From Reticulascus tulasneorum (lineage: Eukaryota > Ascomycota > Sordariomycetes > Glomerellales > Reticulascaceae): 64,000 bases of DNA. Location of the stretch: positions 1,426,001-1,490,000 of the forward strand of contig LSAX01000002.1 in NCBI GenBank assembly GCA_001557505.1, read 5' to 3'. How positions within the stretch are numbered: position 1 is the first letter of the stretch; every line of letters starts with the position of its first letter. Under the pieces are notes generated by a model, which was given only the letters and a program-made list of their open reading frames with translations, had not been told where the DNA came from and did no database searches. Positions 9,141-21,790 of the stretch are shown piece after piece. The translations under genes and the position numbers were made by a program.

Positions 9141-11439
9141 GATCTTGGTTTGTAGTAGCGAGTGACTAGAGCTTGAGTATGAAAAGTTACTTGAAGAAGA
9201 CGCGAAAACGGTTTGAAAATCGTCCAAGAATCCAGCATGTTGGGACGGGCCCCTTAAGTACCTATCTAAATACGAGATCGAATGTCGTCACTACCCAGAA
9301 TTCGCCCCTAGAAGCACATGGGCCGATACCCACGGGAGCATCCTTCTTGTTTCACTGCTTTTTGACACTTGGTCCACCCTTGTCCGCTAGACCGCGATCA
9401 TTTTTGGCGCGGGCTCGAGCGGACGAGGTGCTATACGAAGATGATTGGGGTTTTAATTCAGCATAAAAGGAGGGTCTATTCAAGGGGTTGAGGCAAACTA
9501 GATTGGGGTAATTCTCCGATTGGTGTGTCCGCTCGCACTTTTCGCGGTTCGATAGGGCCCTTGATGCGATCCCAATCTCGCTGGGATTTGGAGTAGGGAA
9601 ATCCTCGGATCTGCTTTAATGCAGAGATTGGGGTGTCTTAAAATGGGGAGCATATCGCGACCGAAGAGCCAGCAACCCCGGAGGTGTGGCTCCTTGGCCT
9701 CCCGCGGGTCCTTTGAGGGCAGAGAAGGACAGGATAATTAGTGTTCGGGTGCTTCCAGATGGTTAGTCACCCCGTTAAATCTATCTTTAACGTCTGACTG
9801 AGAATAGAGGTGGAGCATTACTAGCGGCAAGTGGCCAAGATCTTGTCGGAGCATGGAGAAATAAGCCCGAGGTCTGCACCTGTATTCAAGGTTTGCGACA
9901 GGTCGAAGTGAACGAGCTGGTTTACCAGGCGGTGGACGTATACAACCTGCCTTGCTTCCCTGACATCAAGAGAGTGTTCGTTGACTTGTACGCACCGGGC
10001 ACAGCATATCTATGCCAAGCCAGGTGGACTCCACGCTTGGCACAGCTTGAGATGAGCAGTCGGTTCGCAAAACTTGGCGCAACTGCGGATACGGGGTCTC
10101 GGAGATCCTGGGAAGCCCCGGTTCAGAAGAGTTCAGTGGCACTCGACATATGTACGTATTTCGTACCTCGGGGCGGAAATTCGAATTGAGAAGCTGTTTC
10201 ATTTATTCATGTCGACTCCTGCGCTCGGCGAATACCTCAGAAGTTCGGGCAGCGTTGCTCCCTCGCAAGAGACTGCCATCGCGCGCAGGACTAGGGCGGG
10301 CGGAAGACTACATAGCAATCCCTACAGTGGTTTCGGGATGGTTTAGGACATGATCGGCTCTTAAGGCACAGGGATGAGATGAAATGCACATTGTTCTTCA
10401 TTCTTCTTCTACGAAGACCCATCAGATGGCACAAATGACATGCGAGGATCTTCCTAGCAGCATGATTAAGGTTCTCCAAAGGAACTCGCAGTGGGAATAT
10501 GTAAGTGAGAGCACCGCCTACATATGCCACTGGGGAAACCAGTAAACGGGGACCTACATACTAGAACGCTACTATAAAGGTCGGGGGGACGACTCGCAAT
10601 ACCCATATACGAAAGATAGAAGTTTATCATAGTGGTAATACTTGTGGCTGCTCCTGCAGGGAGCGGATGGATGGGCGAACGGATAAGCCAGCAGCGGACC
10701 GGGGGGGGGCAAGCATGTGTACAGTACATATGCACCAAACAAAAACAATCTTATTATAATACTCCGTACATCACATACAAATACTCTTAACTCGTTTGCC
10801 TATGGACGTATCCGTATCTTAGCAACAGTAATAATAATCCCCTCCCCCCTCCCGCCAAGCGGCTCTCGGCGGTCGACTTGGGGATCCAGTTTGGAAACTT
10901 TCACGGCCTTGGCAACCTCTTGGCTTTTTACATCACCAATTCTCGCTGTAATTGTTCCCCCCCCGCGCGACCTGGGCAGCCCCCCGGTTTTTGTCTGGCT
11001 CCCAAGCGCGCCCCCTCTGGCTTGTTCGTCTGAAAGCAGTCTTCCCACTCTACCTTAGCTACCTGGGTGGCCCAGCCCAAGCCCGAAATGTCAGCCAATC
11101 TTTTCCGCCCAGCACTTGGCCTTCCGTCAACGGGCAACCACGGCAGCACTACGGTCTTGTGCTATCTTGTCCACCCCCCTCTGGAAGGATGACTGTTGGA
11201 CAGAAGGGCGAGGGATTGCTCCATCTGACTATCGTTGCTTGGCGATTGAGCCGTTTTTAAAACCCACGGCTACCGCATTGTCCCCTGCGGTCATCCTGTT
11301 GGGTCGTCGTTCTGGTCGTTCCTCGGGATCTTTAAATCTGTGATTTCGCCAGAATTGGGGTTCTCGCGAGCAAATTCCAACACACTCGAACGACCACGGG
11401 CCGAGACCTCCAAAGGCCGCTCGCATACGTCCGCCGGCC
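9141..11439. other. 2.3-kb intergenic region between divergent GPI-protein genes
   Basis: No convincing gene. The region holds the upstream sequences of both GPI-protein genes, including repeated GATTGG motifs (9443-9633), a 9-G run at 10701-10709, and C-rich tracts near 10960-10985. Frames around 9900-10350 lack residue composition or splice support for a gene. Confidence 0.45.
9443..9633 (-). promoter_or_regulatory. cluster of CCAATC boxes upstream of GPI-protein gene A
   Basis: GATTGGGG occurs at 9443-9450, 9501-9508 and 9626-9633, and GATTGG at 9518-9523. On the minus strand, the strand of the gene starting at 9140, these read CCAATC, the core recognised by the HAP/CBC CCAAT-binding complex. 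They lie ~300-490 nt upstream of the start codon. Four copies in 190 nt looks more than incidental, but function is inferred only from the motif. Confidence 0.35.
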
Positions 11440-12257
11440 ATGAGATACCCGCAGCCATTGCTCGCGCTGCTGTCGCTCTGCTTGCTCCCCTCTCGCTGCA
11501 GGGGCGAGGACCACACGACCGTCCCCATCTACCTACCTTATTATGATGAGCGAAGCTGGTCGTTGGTGCGGGGAAGTGTATTGTCGAAGGTATGCAAAGG
11601 CCATGGACGAGGCTGAAGCCCGCGCTCTGCTCGGACCGCCCGTACGAGGAACTGGGGGATCTAACTCGGTTCTCTAGGACGACAAGGAGACGACGTATAC
11701 CATATTCTGCGCGCCGCATACTCCGCCGAATTGCGATATTGCAGTAGAGTTCCCGTTCGTGTTCGCGGAGAATGCGCAAACATTACATTTCCACGGGACC
11801 CTCGAGTCGACCTAGTATGTCCCCAGCACAGCTGCAGCGGGTCCGGTGGTTGGATGCTGACAGTCTCTACTCTAGCACGGCAAACCTCTATTGCAAACTG
11901 GCCGGGACGACGGCAGCTACCTGTTCCGGCTACTCGAGCCTGAAAGACGGATACTCCAATGGGTTCTATACGGGGCCGACGGAGGTCGACTGGACGTCCA
12001 CTCTCTCCGGCGACGAAGTCCAGTGGGGCGTCCTCACGCTGGCCGACGAAGTTCCTGCCACCCATATCATCGACATCACCGGGACAGCTATGACGACAGA
12101 GACGACGAAAAACCCATTCATATACGACGGTACGCTCACCACGAACACGGGGGCAATCCCAGAGGAGACCGGCCCGAGCGCCGCGTCCCGCCTCGACCTC
12201 AGATACAGTCTCCTCGCATCGATATGTAGCGCGTCACTGGCTTGGTTGGTGATATAG
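11440..12257 (+). CDS. GPI-anchored secreted cell-wall-type protein (copy B)
   Basis: Three exons (11440-11589, 11678-11814, 11876-12257) encode 222 aa. The signal peptide is MRYPQPLLALLSLCLLPSRC. The domain contains TVPIYLPYYD, TTYTIFCAPHTPPNCD, ANLYCKLAGTTAATC and later EVQWGVLTL. The C-terminus is hydrophobic (YSLLASICSASLAWLVI), consistent with GPI anchoring. The cysteine order and the xxTTYxIxC...C...LxCxxxxxTxxC framework match the protein encoded at 8467-9140, so the two appear to be diverged paralogues. Here the Thr-rich linker is much reduced. It is probably cell-surface; biochemical role unknown. Both introns are GT-AG with preserved phase; the second ends in CTCTAG. Confidence 0.82.
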
Positions 12258-12863
12258 GTGGGACAGGCAAAAATGGCAACGAACTGGGAAATGAATAAAA
12301 ACACGAGGGAACATGGCGTGGCTTCGAGCCGGGATTGGCCATGAAAACACAGGAGTTTTGTCATCGCGTACTGGTCTATGGCCCGTCGTGATCGGGGTTG
12401 CATTTGGCATTTTTGTGTGTACCCATCTAGGAGTTATACCCCTATCAGATTCGGCTAGAAGTTTATGTAAACTCGCGGCGTTCGTCATTTACAAGGGCGT
12501 ACAACATACAAAATACTAAACCTCAATGATAAGTCAATGCTGCACCTGCCTCTCCGAGTGTGGTGCGGCTTCACAGGGGGGGGGGGGCAATACAGCCAGT
12601 AAGTATCTAACATGCTTGGTTTGTGTATGCTGTTGTAGAATCTATAAGTCATGTCTTCATCCGTTGAAGGATAGCCGGAACGCCGCAGCGGGGGTTTCTC
12701 TGTATGATACCCTCCTCGCTGATCGCCAATGCCAATGCCGTTGTGTTCTATGTATACATTTATGCCGTTTCTCTCCATTCTCTCTATCACCGTGGTTGCG
12801 CAGTTAAACCGCCGGGCTCTCAGAAGCCCTTTAAAATGCAACTTTTCATTCATCCTCTCCTCC
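12258..12863. other. intergenic between convergent GPI-protein B and GH76 genes
   Basis: Non-coding 3' flanks. Contains a 12-G homopolymer at 12576-12587. No gene seen. Confidence 0.45.
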
Positions 12864-14376
12864 TCACGCCAGATCCCAGACCATCGCTCCCATCCCGAGA
12901 CTGAGTGTCAGCCACCGCCATTCCACACCAGCAGTTCCAGCCGCATTCTCGCGCTTCGTAGGCTGCGGAGTTGGGCTAGACGGCAGTGAACTGGACTGCG
13001 GGACAGGCAGGCCGTTCCAGGTGGTATCGCGCACGACCTTAATATCTTCGCCTCTCAGCGGTGCTTCGGCTTCGGCGATAAGAAGCCCCTGGATTGTCTC
13101 GAGGGCACACATTTGCTGTCCAAGGCCGATCACGCCGTCAAACCCGCCAGTGTACCACGTCTGACCGCAGATGGTCCCCTTCTCGCCTCCTGTGCAGGCC
13201 TTCGCAGCTGCGATGGACGAAGCCGTGAGCAGTTCCTGGACTGTGGGGAGCAGGGAGGGCAGCATTTTCGTGGATTGCCACATGAAGCGAGCGAGGTAGC
13301 CTTTGAAGGATTTCATGTCCACGTTGCAGGTATGGACCGTCTCGCAGGCGGGCTCGTACATGATGTTAGTTGCGTTCTCGAATGGCGAGAAGAACCACTT
13401 TGCGGCGTTCATGATTCCCGTCGCTCGGTCTGCCCAAACCACGTCGCCTGTGAGGTTCGCTAGCACTGCGGCTCCGTACAAGTATATCCCGGTCGAGTAG
13501 CTGAAGGAAAGATAGTTGGTCACACTGCAGTTCTCCTTTGAGTCAGCGCCATCGTAGATATTGAAGGCCTCGTCAATGAATCCAACAGCCTCCGACCAGT
13601 CCCAGACTTTTACTGCCCAGTCCAGATACTTCGCTTCGCCGGTCGCTCGCGCAAGTCGTGCTGATAGCTGGAAGAGACCTCCGTTGCTGACCGAATTCTT
13701 GTAATTCATGCCGTTAGGGTTCGACTCAAAGATCTGCCACAGCAGACCACCGCCACAGTGGGTGTCGTTCCACCTTGATGACAAGGTCTTGTGGATGTTT
13801 TCGCCGAACTGCAGCCAAGACGGCAGTTCCGGTTTTGGTTGAGGGAAATTGCGTTCTGCTGCAGACATCACGGCATAGCTCCAAAACCCAAGATCGTCGT
13901 TCCCCTCCTCTTGGAAGTGATCTGGAGCCATGTAATCGTGGGTAGGGCCCGTATTCACGGGGGCCAGTAGGGCTTCAATGAGGACGTCGTTGTAACTCGG
14001 GTCACCAGTATAATGGTAGTAGTCAAGCATCGCCCCCCACATGGCTCCGGCTTCCCACCAGTAGTACGGATCATTCAAGTCTCCAACCATCTACAATGCC
14101 AGTCAGCTTCTGTGTATCGTACGCTTGGGATTATGCTCCCGGCGATCCATACCAAGGGGTTGGTGGAAACGTTGCCGTTGTAGTAAGACATAGTATCAAA
14201 GGCGATAGTGCTTGCGACATTTCGAATAGAGGCTTGGTCTCTCCATCAGTTCCAGCTCAGGGACTTTGGGTATAGAGTTGGGACTCACTCGGATTAGCTA
14301 CATCCAGATCTTTAGGCGACACAATAGCGCCGATCAGCACAGGAACGGCTGCTTGGACCGACTTCAGGAAGACCAT
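12864..14376 (-). CDS. GPI-anchored GH76 protein, Dfg5/Dcw1 family
   Basis: Three exons (14376-14289, ~14238-14153, 14090-12864) encode ~466 aa. Family GH76 motifs are clear: SIRNVASTIAFDTMSYYNGN, DPYYWWEAGAMWG, GNDDLGFWSYAVM with an acidic pair at ~123-124, NSVSNGGLFQLSARLAR and CSVTNYLSFSYSTGIYLYGAA. Fungal Dfg5/Dcw1 proteins are plasma-membrane GPI proteins proposed to trim the GPI glycan of wall proteins and transfer them to beta-1,6-glucan. The protein has an N-terminal secretion signal, several N-glycosylation sequons and a Ser/Pro/Thr linker. An omega-site-like NAAGTAG is followed by a hydrophobic tail, so the protein itself is GPI-anchored. The first intron's acceptor is ambiguous between two AGs six nt apart (exon from 14238 or 14232). 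It sits next to two GPI wall-type proteins, its likely class of substrate. Confidence 0.93.
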
Positions 14377-15845
14377 GCCTGCGGAATATTCGATTTAGGT
14401 TTGAGGAATTGGAAATGATCGACTGGCGATGTCTTGAGAAAGATAGGCAAAAGCTTCGGCCAGGAAGTGTCGTTGTAAAGAAGCTGTGACTGAATCACAA
14501 GGAGGAACGAGACGAATAGAAGGCACTTGCAGAATGTAGAAATGAGGGCGAGCAAGGTATGAAATAAGATATCAAAGCAAACAAGAGCAACAATGGGCAA
14601 AGGATAGCAATAGAAACAAACGATCGTGGAAACAATTGAAGAGCCGCGAACAATGATCCCCCAGCTGCCGTGAAGAAAAAGATAAGACGTGGACCAACCT
14701 GAATACATACATTGCTACCAGCCCAGTATTAATATCGAGCATAGAGCGGCCAACAGGCTAAGCGCCTCCCGCATTGGCAAACAAACAACCTTGGTCATGG
14801 CAGCGCCCAACACGATAGAGCAGCAGCCCCAGCCTGGGTTATTAGATTAAGGAGGATGCATGTTTCGTTTCGTTTGCATGTCTGGGTTGGTACGCAGTCG
14901 ACCTCAAAGAACGTGGCGGCTCCCAAGGGGGGGCGCGCGGGAATGCTGGGCTGGGGTCCTTTGGGCTGCATTGAAGGAGGGGTCGTCCGAAAAGGCACAA
15001 AAGGCCAGGGGGCGCTCAGGGGATCTACCCGGGGACCAAGCCACTGACTGGTCGGCTGGCTGCCATCGTGTCCCCCAGATCGGCCGAGATTCCCATGTGC
15101 CACAGGAGCGTAGCTGAAGTGATTGGTTGACAGTTTCAACCTGAAGCCGCTAGACTTGGACCACGCTGAAACTTGAAACAGGTGCTTCTGCTTTTTTTTT
15201 TTTCTTTTCGGGTTGGAGCTGACCTTGCCCTACCACAGACGTAGGCGGGTACCTATTTAGGGTCGCCGTCAGCAAAAGGGGGCTGCTAATTATGTAGGTG
15301 TTGTTTCTCGGAACCCGTCAGCGGTGTTGTGGTTGTCAATAAAAAAGTCTAGAAGTCGCCGGAGGCTAGTAGCAGAGATTCGGACAAGACATTTGCTAAA
15401 TGAGCATTTTAATGTCTGACAATTTCAAAGACAAAGGCTGGGAGACTTAGCACGCGAGGTGCATGAACAAAAAGTTTGGATGCACCGCGAGCTTGGTGAA
15501 TGCCTTTCCGCATGATACATCAGCACATGCAACTCCACGCGAGCGTATCCTTGTACACACACGATAGTCGGTGGCATCTGGCATGACCGACACAAATTGC
15601 AGAAGCAACATGGCATTGTTCTTGCTTTCATGGTGTCGCGCCACACGTGAGTTTGATAGTTTATATCTTCTTGCTGCTGTCCTCGCTCGCAATTACAGAC
15701 GAGGGACAACGGCAGTTTCTATACGGGTTTGCATGCGCAAAGTCTCAGTCTACATTTGTCAAGGTTCCGACAGGCATGGCTCTCGGATTGCTCCAGCGAA
15801 ACTATCGCAATGGCTCTCATCAGCGTAAAGTCTATATCCGATGAA
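14377..15845. other. intergenic, no gene seen
   Basis: About 1.5 kb: promoter/leader of the GH76 gene on the left and 3' flank of the his5-like gene on the right. Contains a T-rich tract at ~15190-15203. Short frames here show no family resemblance. Confidence 0.45.
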
Positions 15846-17144
15846 CTATGCAACAATGCCATTAGCCTCCGTCTCTTTCCTCTCTTCGTCCGGCTGCCTT
15901 CCTAAGCCGCGAACATCGGTCAGCGTCCGCTCCAGGGACTCAAGAAGCCGGGTGACCTCTTCCTCAGTTCCCACAGTGATTCGAAGACATCCTAAGCAAC
16001 CGTGCTCCTTTCCACGGAACCGGACTACAACGCCTTTAGTCTTGGCAAGTGCCTCGTAAACAGCGAGCGCAGTCACATTATCCGGCTGCCCTGAGGCATC
16101 CAGCATCTCGAAGAGCAGGAAGTTGCTCTCTGTCCCACCTCTCAGCCTGCCGACACCAGGTATCTTGGGCAGCTCTACCAGCAACCTCTCTCTTTGCGCT
16201 ACAATCTTGGTCCGATTCCCTCGCATCACTGCTAATCCCTTCTCAGAGACGCCATAAGATGCTATGGCGCTGGTCGGACTCGAGATGTTGTATGGCGCCT
16301 TCATGTTGTTCAGCAGCCTTGCAATAGGCGGCGAGGTGAATGCTGCGCCTAGTCGGATACCCGCCAACCCGAAGGCTTTGGAAAGCGTCTGCATCACCAC
16401 CAGATTGGGCCACTCGAGAACCCATTCTGCGAGAGACGCACCGTCCGCGGCAAAGTCGATGTATGCCTCGTCCAAGATAACGACGCCATTCCACGTGGGG
16501 TGCTCCAAGATCTTCTGAACATCCGACTTTGCTAGCACCGATCCGGTTGGGTTTCCAGGTGAGCACAAGTACACTAGCTTTATGTTCTGTTCCTTATCCA
16601 ATGTGTCAATGATTGACGCCACATCCAATGCAAAGTCTGGCGCGGGTAGCAAGGGAACTTTCACGATGGAGACGTCGTTGACTTGCGCCGAAACCGCGTA
16701 CATGCCATACGTTGGTGGACATGTCAGAATGCGGTCTTGGGCAGGAACACAGAAGCACCTCAGTAAAGCGTCGATGGCCTCATCGCTTCCCACGCCCACG
16801 AATAGGTTGTCGGGTGTGAGATCTTTGGTTGTGTGATTGTGAGTGTTGCGCAGACTGCAGAGTAGTTGCTTGAGTATCGCCTGCTCAGGGTCAGGATACC
16901 GGTGAAGTCCCAAGAAATCGACGTCCAGATCAGTTGGCTGGATATCCGGCTGAATCGCAGGACCATAGGCGTTTTCATTTGCGTCCAGGAGAATGTTCTT
17001 TCCGTCGTCTTTATAGTCACTGTGTGACTCAGTCAGTGATATCGACGGGTTTGGTGGGTGAAGAACTTACTCCCTTGCACAACGGTACGGCTCCAGCGCG
17101 AGGATGTTGGGCCGGGCGCACGTTTCCAATTTGAAAGGCGACAT
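15846..17144 (-). CDS. his5: histidinol-phosphate aminotransferase
   Basis: This enzyme transfers an amino group from glutamate to imidazole-acetol phosphate to give histidinol phosphate, in cytosolic histidine biosynthesis. It is PLP-dependent, class I/II aminotransferase fold. Two exons (17144-17071, 17019-15846) encode 415 aa, the usual length for fungi. Visible motifs are LDANENAYGP near the N-terminus, LHRYPDPEQ, VGVGSDEAIDALLR, SPGNPTG (~178-184), DEAYIDF (~208-214), and TLSKAFGLAGIRLG with the PLP lysine at ~239. The terminal RFRGKEHGCLGCLRITVGT carries the substrate-phosphate arginine region. The first exon is short and is joined by a GTAAGT...ACACAG intron; the ATG at 17144 gives MSPFKLETCARPNILALEPY, the expected start. 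Confidence 0.95.
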
Positions 17145-18352
17145 TGTATCTAACTTCCAGTACCTTTCACGTGTTATGGTCTGAGTTTGGGTCTTCAATT
17201 GCACATGTTTTGAGCAGCTAGATCAAAATTGCTAGAAGTTTATCTGCTGCTACTCGACGCTCCCGACTCCGGAGGTGGGAGTCATCTATCGTCAACGGAG
17301 TACGTACCAGAGCCACCGAGTGGGGCTACTTTGGTAGGTACGTAGTCTACCTATCGGACCACAATCTCTCAGCCGTTAAGCTTTTAGATCTCGGCGTCAT
17401 TTATGGTTCTTACAACAGACGTTCTGCCAGAGTTGGACTTTTAGTTTGCTTCGAACCGCCTGAATCTTCGACAGTGTCGAAACTCACCTGTCTAATTTCT
17501 TTCCGTGCATGTACGTACGTACGTATTTGTATCCTAACTAGTGCGATCCAAGTTTAGACAACCGAGCCGTTCAATCCGTCCCCAGGGCCCCGGACTAGAC
17601 TGTCTAATAATTCAGGCTGATATATCCTTGCAACGCGCGATTAGTTGGACAAGCACAATGGTCCAAACAAGCTTCTCATCTTGTATCGCCAGAGACGAGA
17701 TCTGCCCCGCTTTGAAATCTCGGTGTGCAGCAGCTACGACTGCTTACAATGGTTCGAATGCCTGTTCATCGATGAAGCTGCATATAGTAGGTCCCCGGAT
17801 ATCGCCAACCCAAATGGTACTGCTCCACGATGTGACCATAAGGTGGGTCGGACAAATCATCACAAATCTTCCGCGGTTTCTCCTCATCTGATCCCCTCAC
17901 CGTGATCTGAGCGTCTCTGCTACATAACATTGAAGAAACCGGCGACAACTGGCGCGCTTCTCCCGTTTCTGCTGAGAAGTGGGCCAGCGCCTCGACATCT
18001 ATTCGCCAATGCTACCATGCGTGCATGCGTTTTCGCGTATGTCCCGACGGTGGGCTCCCAATATGGAAGCCGTCATATAGGCGGCGGTTGTGAATCCGTG
18101 CCTGGCTGCAAATACCACGCTTGGCCCAGAGCTCCGGGTGAATGGGGGGAATATCCGTCATCACGCCAGGGACGATCTCTGGACAAATATATGCGGGTAG
18201 TATCCCGTCTTTCGTGATGCTGATCCAGTGATTGCGCATTCTCTCCTTGCATTGCTGTGTTACCTTAGGCTCCCTTGTACTTAAAGACACCATTGGGTCC
18301 CTTTCTACCTTTGTCTCTAGTGGCCTCAAGTGTTCGAGCTCTGTGTAATACC
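17145..18352. other. intergenic between divergent his5 and CE16 esterase genes
   Basis: Shared 1.2-kb upstream region. Contains GGTAGGTACGTAGTCTACCTATC-like inverted tetramer repeats at 17333-17355 and an ACGT-type microsatellite near 17512-17526. No gene is supported. Confidence 0.45.
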
Positions 18353-19456
18353 ATGTTGTTCCTCTCCGTTGCAGCTCTAGCTTTCGTAGCTTCGGCTTCG
18401 TCCTGTGGTCTGAAGAAGCTCGAGAACCTGGTCACGTTTGGAGACAGCTACACAGATGAGGGCCGCTTAGGATACTTCATCAATCACAATGGCAGTGCGC
18501 CGCCCCCAGGAACTCTCCTGCCCGAGGCTACGAGGACAGCAAGTGGTGGCTACGCGTGGGGAAGGTTCGTAGCTAAGGCTACGGGCGCTAAGTACTTCAA
18601 CTACGCTGTGAGCGGAGCAACGTGTTCAAACGAAATCATCGAGCGCGATTTCCCTGTTATCCATGGACCGTTCCCGTCGGTCTTGGAGTATGAGATACCC
18701 GCCTACAAAGCAGATACTGCGTTTGAAAGCCTGTATGCGAACAGGAAGGCGGACAACACGGTGTACGCGCTGTGGATCGGAACGAACGATCTCGGATTTG
18801 GAGCTTTCCTGAGCGACTCTCAAGCGCCAGGCACGACCATATCCTCTTTTGTGGACTGCGTCTGGGAGGTCTTCGACAACATCTACGCGACGGGCGGGCG
18901 TCACTTTGTCCTTCTCAACACAGCTCCTCTGGAACACTTGCCGCTCTACACAGCTACAAGCAGCGGCGGGACGGGGGACAGCCAGTTCTGGGGGAACAAG
19001 ACGATGTACAACACGACAGAGTACCAATATAAGATCCTAGAATACTCGTCCAGCGTGAACACGCTATTCGACTACGGGGCTCCGTTCCAGCTTTTGATCA
19101 AGAAGCGATGGCCAGGTGCGACGATTGCCATCTTCAACGTCAATGAGTTGCTTCGGGACATTTACGAGAAGCCCGCCGAATACTTGACGGCGCCGGCGAA
19201 TGCGACGGGTTATTACCTGCATTGCGATCCTACCAACAACTCCCAGTGCACGCAGGCTTCGGAGCCAACATCGAGCTTCATGTGGTTCGATGAGTTGCAT
19301 CCTTCTGAACGTACTAGTAAGTTTGTCCCGCCCCAAACCTTGATAGCAACATGAGCAAGAGTTGACGAGGGGAAATCTACAGGCGAGATCGTAGCCGAGA
19401 ACTTCGTTGATGTTGTGTACGGCAACTCTACCTATGGAACGTATTACACATCGTGA
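18353..19456 (+). CDS. secreted GDSL/SGNH esterase, CE16-like acetylesterase
   Basis: Two exons (18353-19316, 19383-19456) encode 345 aa. A signal peptide (MLFLSVAALAFVASASS) leads into SGNH-hydrolase blocks. Block I is VTFGDSYTDEG with nucleophile Ser ~32, block II is NYAVSGATCSN, block III is LWIGTNDLG, and block V is DELHPSER, supplying Asp ~313 and His ~316. This layout matches fungal carbohydrate esterase family 16, which removes acetyl groups from short xylo-oligosaccharides and other sugar acetates outside the cell. Sequons (NNS, NKT, NTT) suggest N-glycosylation. The intron falls right after the catalytic block, and the last exon adds the short conserved tail EIVAENFVDVVYG. Initiation at 18353 is the first ATG that yields a clean signal peptide. 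Confidence 0.9.
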
Positions 19457-20952
19457 GAGGTGCCACGATGCGGGAGGTGACAGGGAAAAGGTTATCTTCG
19501 ATCAGAAACTTTACAGACCACTAATTCGATAATCTTTTGATCTAATGAGCCGCCATCTGCCTTTTCCAACGCCACAGCTTGTTGATGACGTGAATCTGCC
19601 TATGGCTAGCCAGGGAAAGAAACCCGTCTCTCTCCCTGTCGCTCTCCCTGTCGCTCTCTTGTTTCCCCCCTTGTACAAATTAATGAGGTGCGGCGTCCGC
19701 ACAGCTGAAGACATAATTAACTTGAGCATCAGCAGCCCTTGTAGCACGTAAACAATGTGACAAAAACACAGAGGCTTCCACTAGCATGGATGGATGGACG
19801 GGATGGTATCACTGGAATCCCTGAAGGCATGTGGGAAGGGAACGGAGTAAGAGTGGTGTACTACCTCGAGGGAACGAAGATGCATGCCTGCCATGCAGCT
19901 AGCAAGCAACCAAGCAGAGCTACTTCAAGGGATGGTGGTATCTTCGCTTAGTTATTGTTATAGTTATATCCTCATCATCTCTCTCCAGCATGTCGAGGCT
20001 TGGCTTACTGCACGCACGCCCCTGTATACCCAGCTTATCGCCCTACTCCTCCATTTTATTTTGCCTCGTGCATGGGCCCGGCGTGGCTCCAGCTTGTTTC
20101 GATTAGCCTCTTCCCTCTTAGCCTCGGACACGTTCCCACTTCTCCCACCCCCAACCAGCAAGCAAAAAAAAAAAATCACACACAAGCCGCCACTTCTCGC
20201 CTCCTGTGATGCCTGATTGAACACGACCACACACACACTCGCCCAAACTCTCCCACGCGATTCAACACTCGACCCGACCACCACCGCACCATTCTTATAA
20301 TTATCCTGACACGCAGCCCAGCAGCTACGTACATATCAGAGGCTCGGCGATCGCCAGGAAACGGCCTGTCCCCTTAGCCCTGTCACACAGACCCGTGCTG
20401 TTGCAGCCTCTGCCCATCCTGTTTCTCCTCCCTATTGGGTTTCCTGTCCATCTCCCCTTTTTTTCCCTGGAAACGGGGTTGATATCCCACACACCCCCGT
20501 ACGCCCCTCAAAAAGGTCCGGACGAGAAGAGCGAGACACAGGCAAGCCCCCATCCCCAGGACCGACCGACCGACCGACCGATAGTAATCGGCATCCGTGT
20601 ATGGTTGTACCTTCTTATACGAAATACATCGTCTCGTCGAATCGTTGGTCAGTCACAGGGCAAGGCAACTCAGCCCGTTGATGATCCTACCCCGTGCTGC
20701 TGCCCCACAGCAAATCACCCACGTCAACAATCAGCCCAGCACCACACATCTTCCTCCGCCGCTTTCCTTGCTGGCTTGCTTGTCTTGTTCGAATCCCTCG
20801 ACCGTCTCGCCGCTGCGGCCGCGCCATAAACCTCGTTTCGCCCGGCCGCCGTGCCTGAGCCAGACCCTATCAACCCAGTCCCAGGGCGCGCAGGCCCGTT
20901 TCTTCCCCCCTGGCCCGTCCGTCCCCAATAATATTAAGCAACCAGCGTAGCC
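19457..20952. other. intergenic and probable long 5' leader of SSXT-domain gene
   Basis: No gene. Contains a repeated CTCTCCCTGTCG motif near 19630-19660, a polyA run at ~20166-20175, CA-rich sequence at ~20220-20240, and (GACC)n at ~20560-20582. The pyrimidine-rich 20,050-20,900 stretch looks like promoter or untranslated leader sequence of the following gene. Confidence 0.45.
20560..20582. repeat. (GACC)n microsatellite
   Basis: Five to six consecutive GACC units in the leader region upstream of the polyglutamine gene. Confidence 0.8.
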
Positions 20953-21740
20953 ATGTACGCTCCCGGCTATGGCTATCCCAATGTTCCTCCAACCTTCAAC
21001 AACGCCGCCCCACATCCAAACCAGAACCCTCACATGCAGCCTGGTTCTGTCCCAGCCCAGCCGGGCCAACAGATGATGTACAACCCAAACCAATTCGCTG
21101 GCATGGGAGGAGGCCCCCAGGGTCATTTCGTTGGAGGACCTAATCCGGCCATGATGTCGGGTGCTGGTCCTGCAGGAATGATGCAGAACACCGCCATGCC
21201 GCCGCACATGGCCGCTAACGGCCAGAGTAAGTTCCCTCCATCCTCGTCCTCGCCCGTCCTCTGTGTCCCCTATCTGTCCAAGACGGCCGTGTCTGCCTGT
21301 CTACGACCTGCGTCTGCGTCTCCTGCCTCCAGCCAACCCACCAAACCGCTGTGGTTCGGCCTGTCATCGCGGGCAACAGTCAACACGCTGCCTTAGTGTC
21401 TCATTGGGAGCGCACCAAGTGCGTCATCAGGGAATCACGCCCCCAAGATTGCGTCACGGTCAACGTATACGAGCATATACATGTACTGACTGCTATGTTT
21501 CTACCAGTGGCCTACCAGCAGGCGCCTTACCAGGGCAATCCATACGGGGCCAATGTTCCCTCCTCGGCCGGTCAACAGTTTCCTCCGAACTACATGGTCG
21601 CGGGCGGCATGCCGGGTTTCCCGATGAATCCAGGAATGAATCCACAGCAGCAGCAACAGCAGCACCAACAGCAGCAGCAGCACCAACAGCAACAGCAGCA
21701 GCAGCAACATCAGCAACAACAGCAGCAGCAGCAACAACAA

Positions 21741-21790
<50 letters not shown>

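Noticed and set aside
9893..10350. Plus-strand frames in the gap between GPI-protein genes
   Set aside because: No splice support, no domain resemblance, and frames overlap each other without one being favoured.
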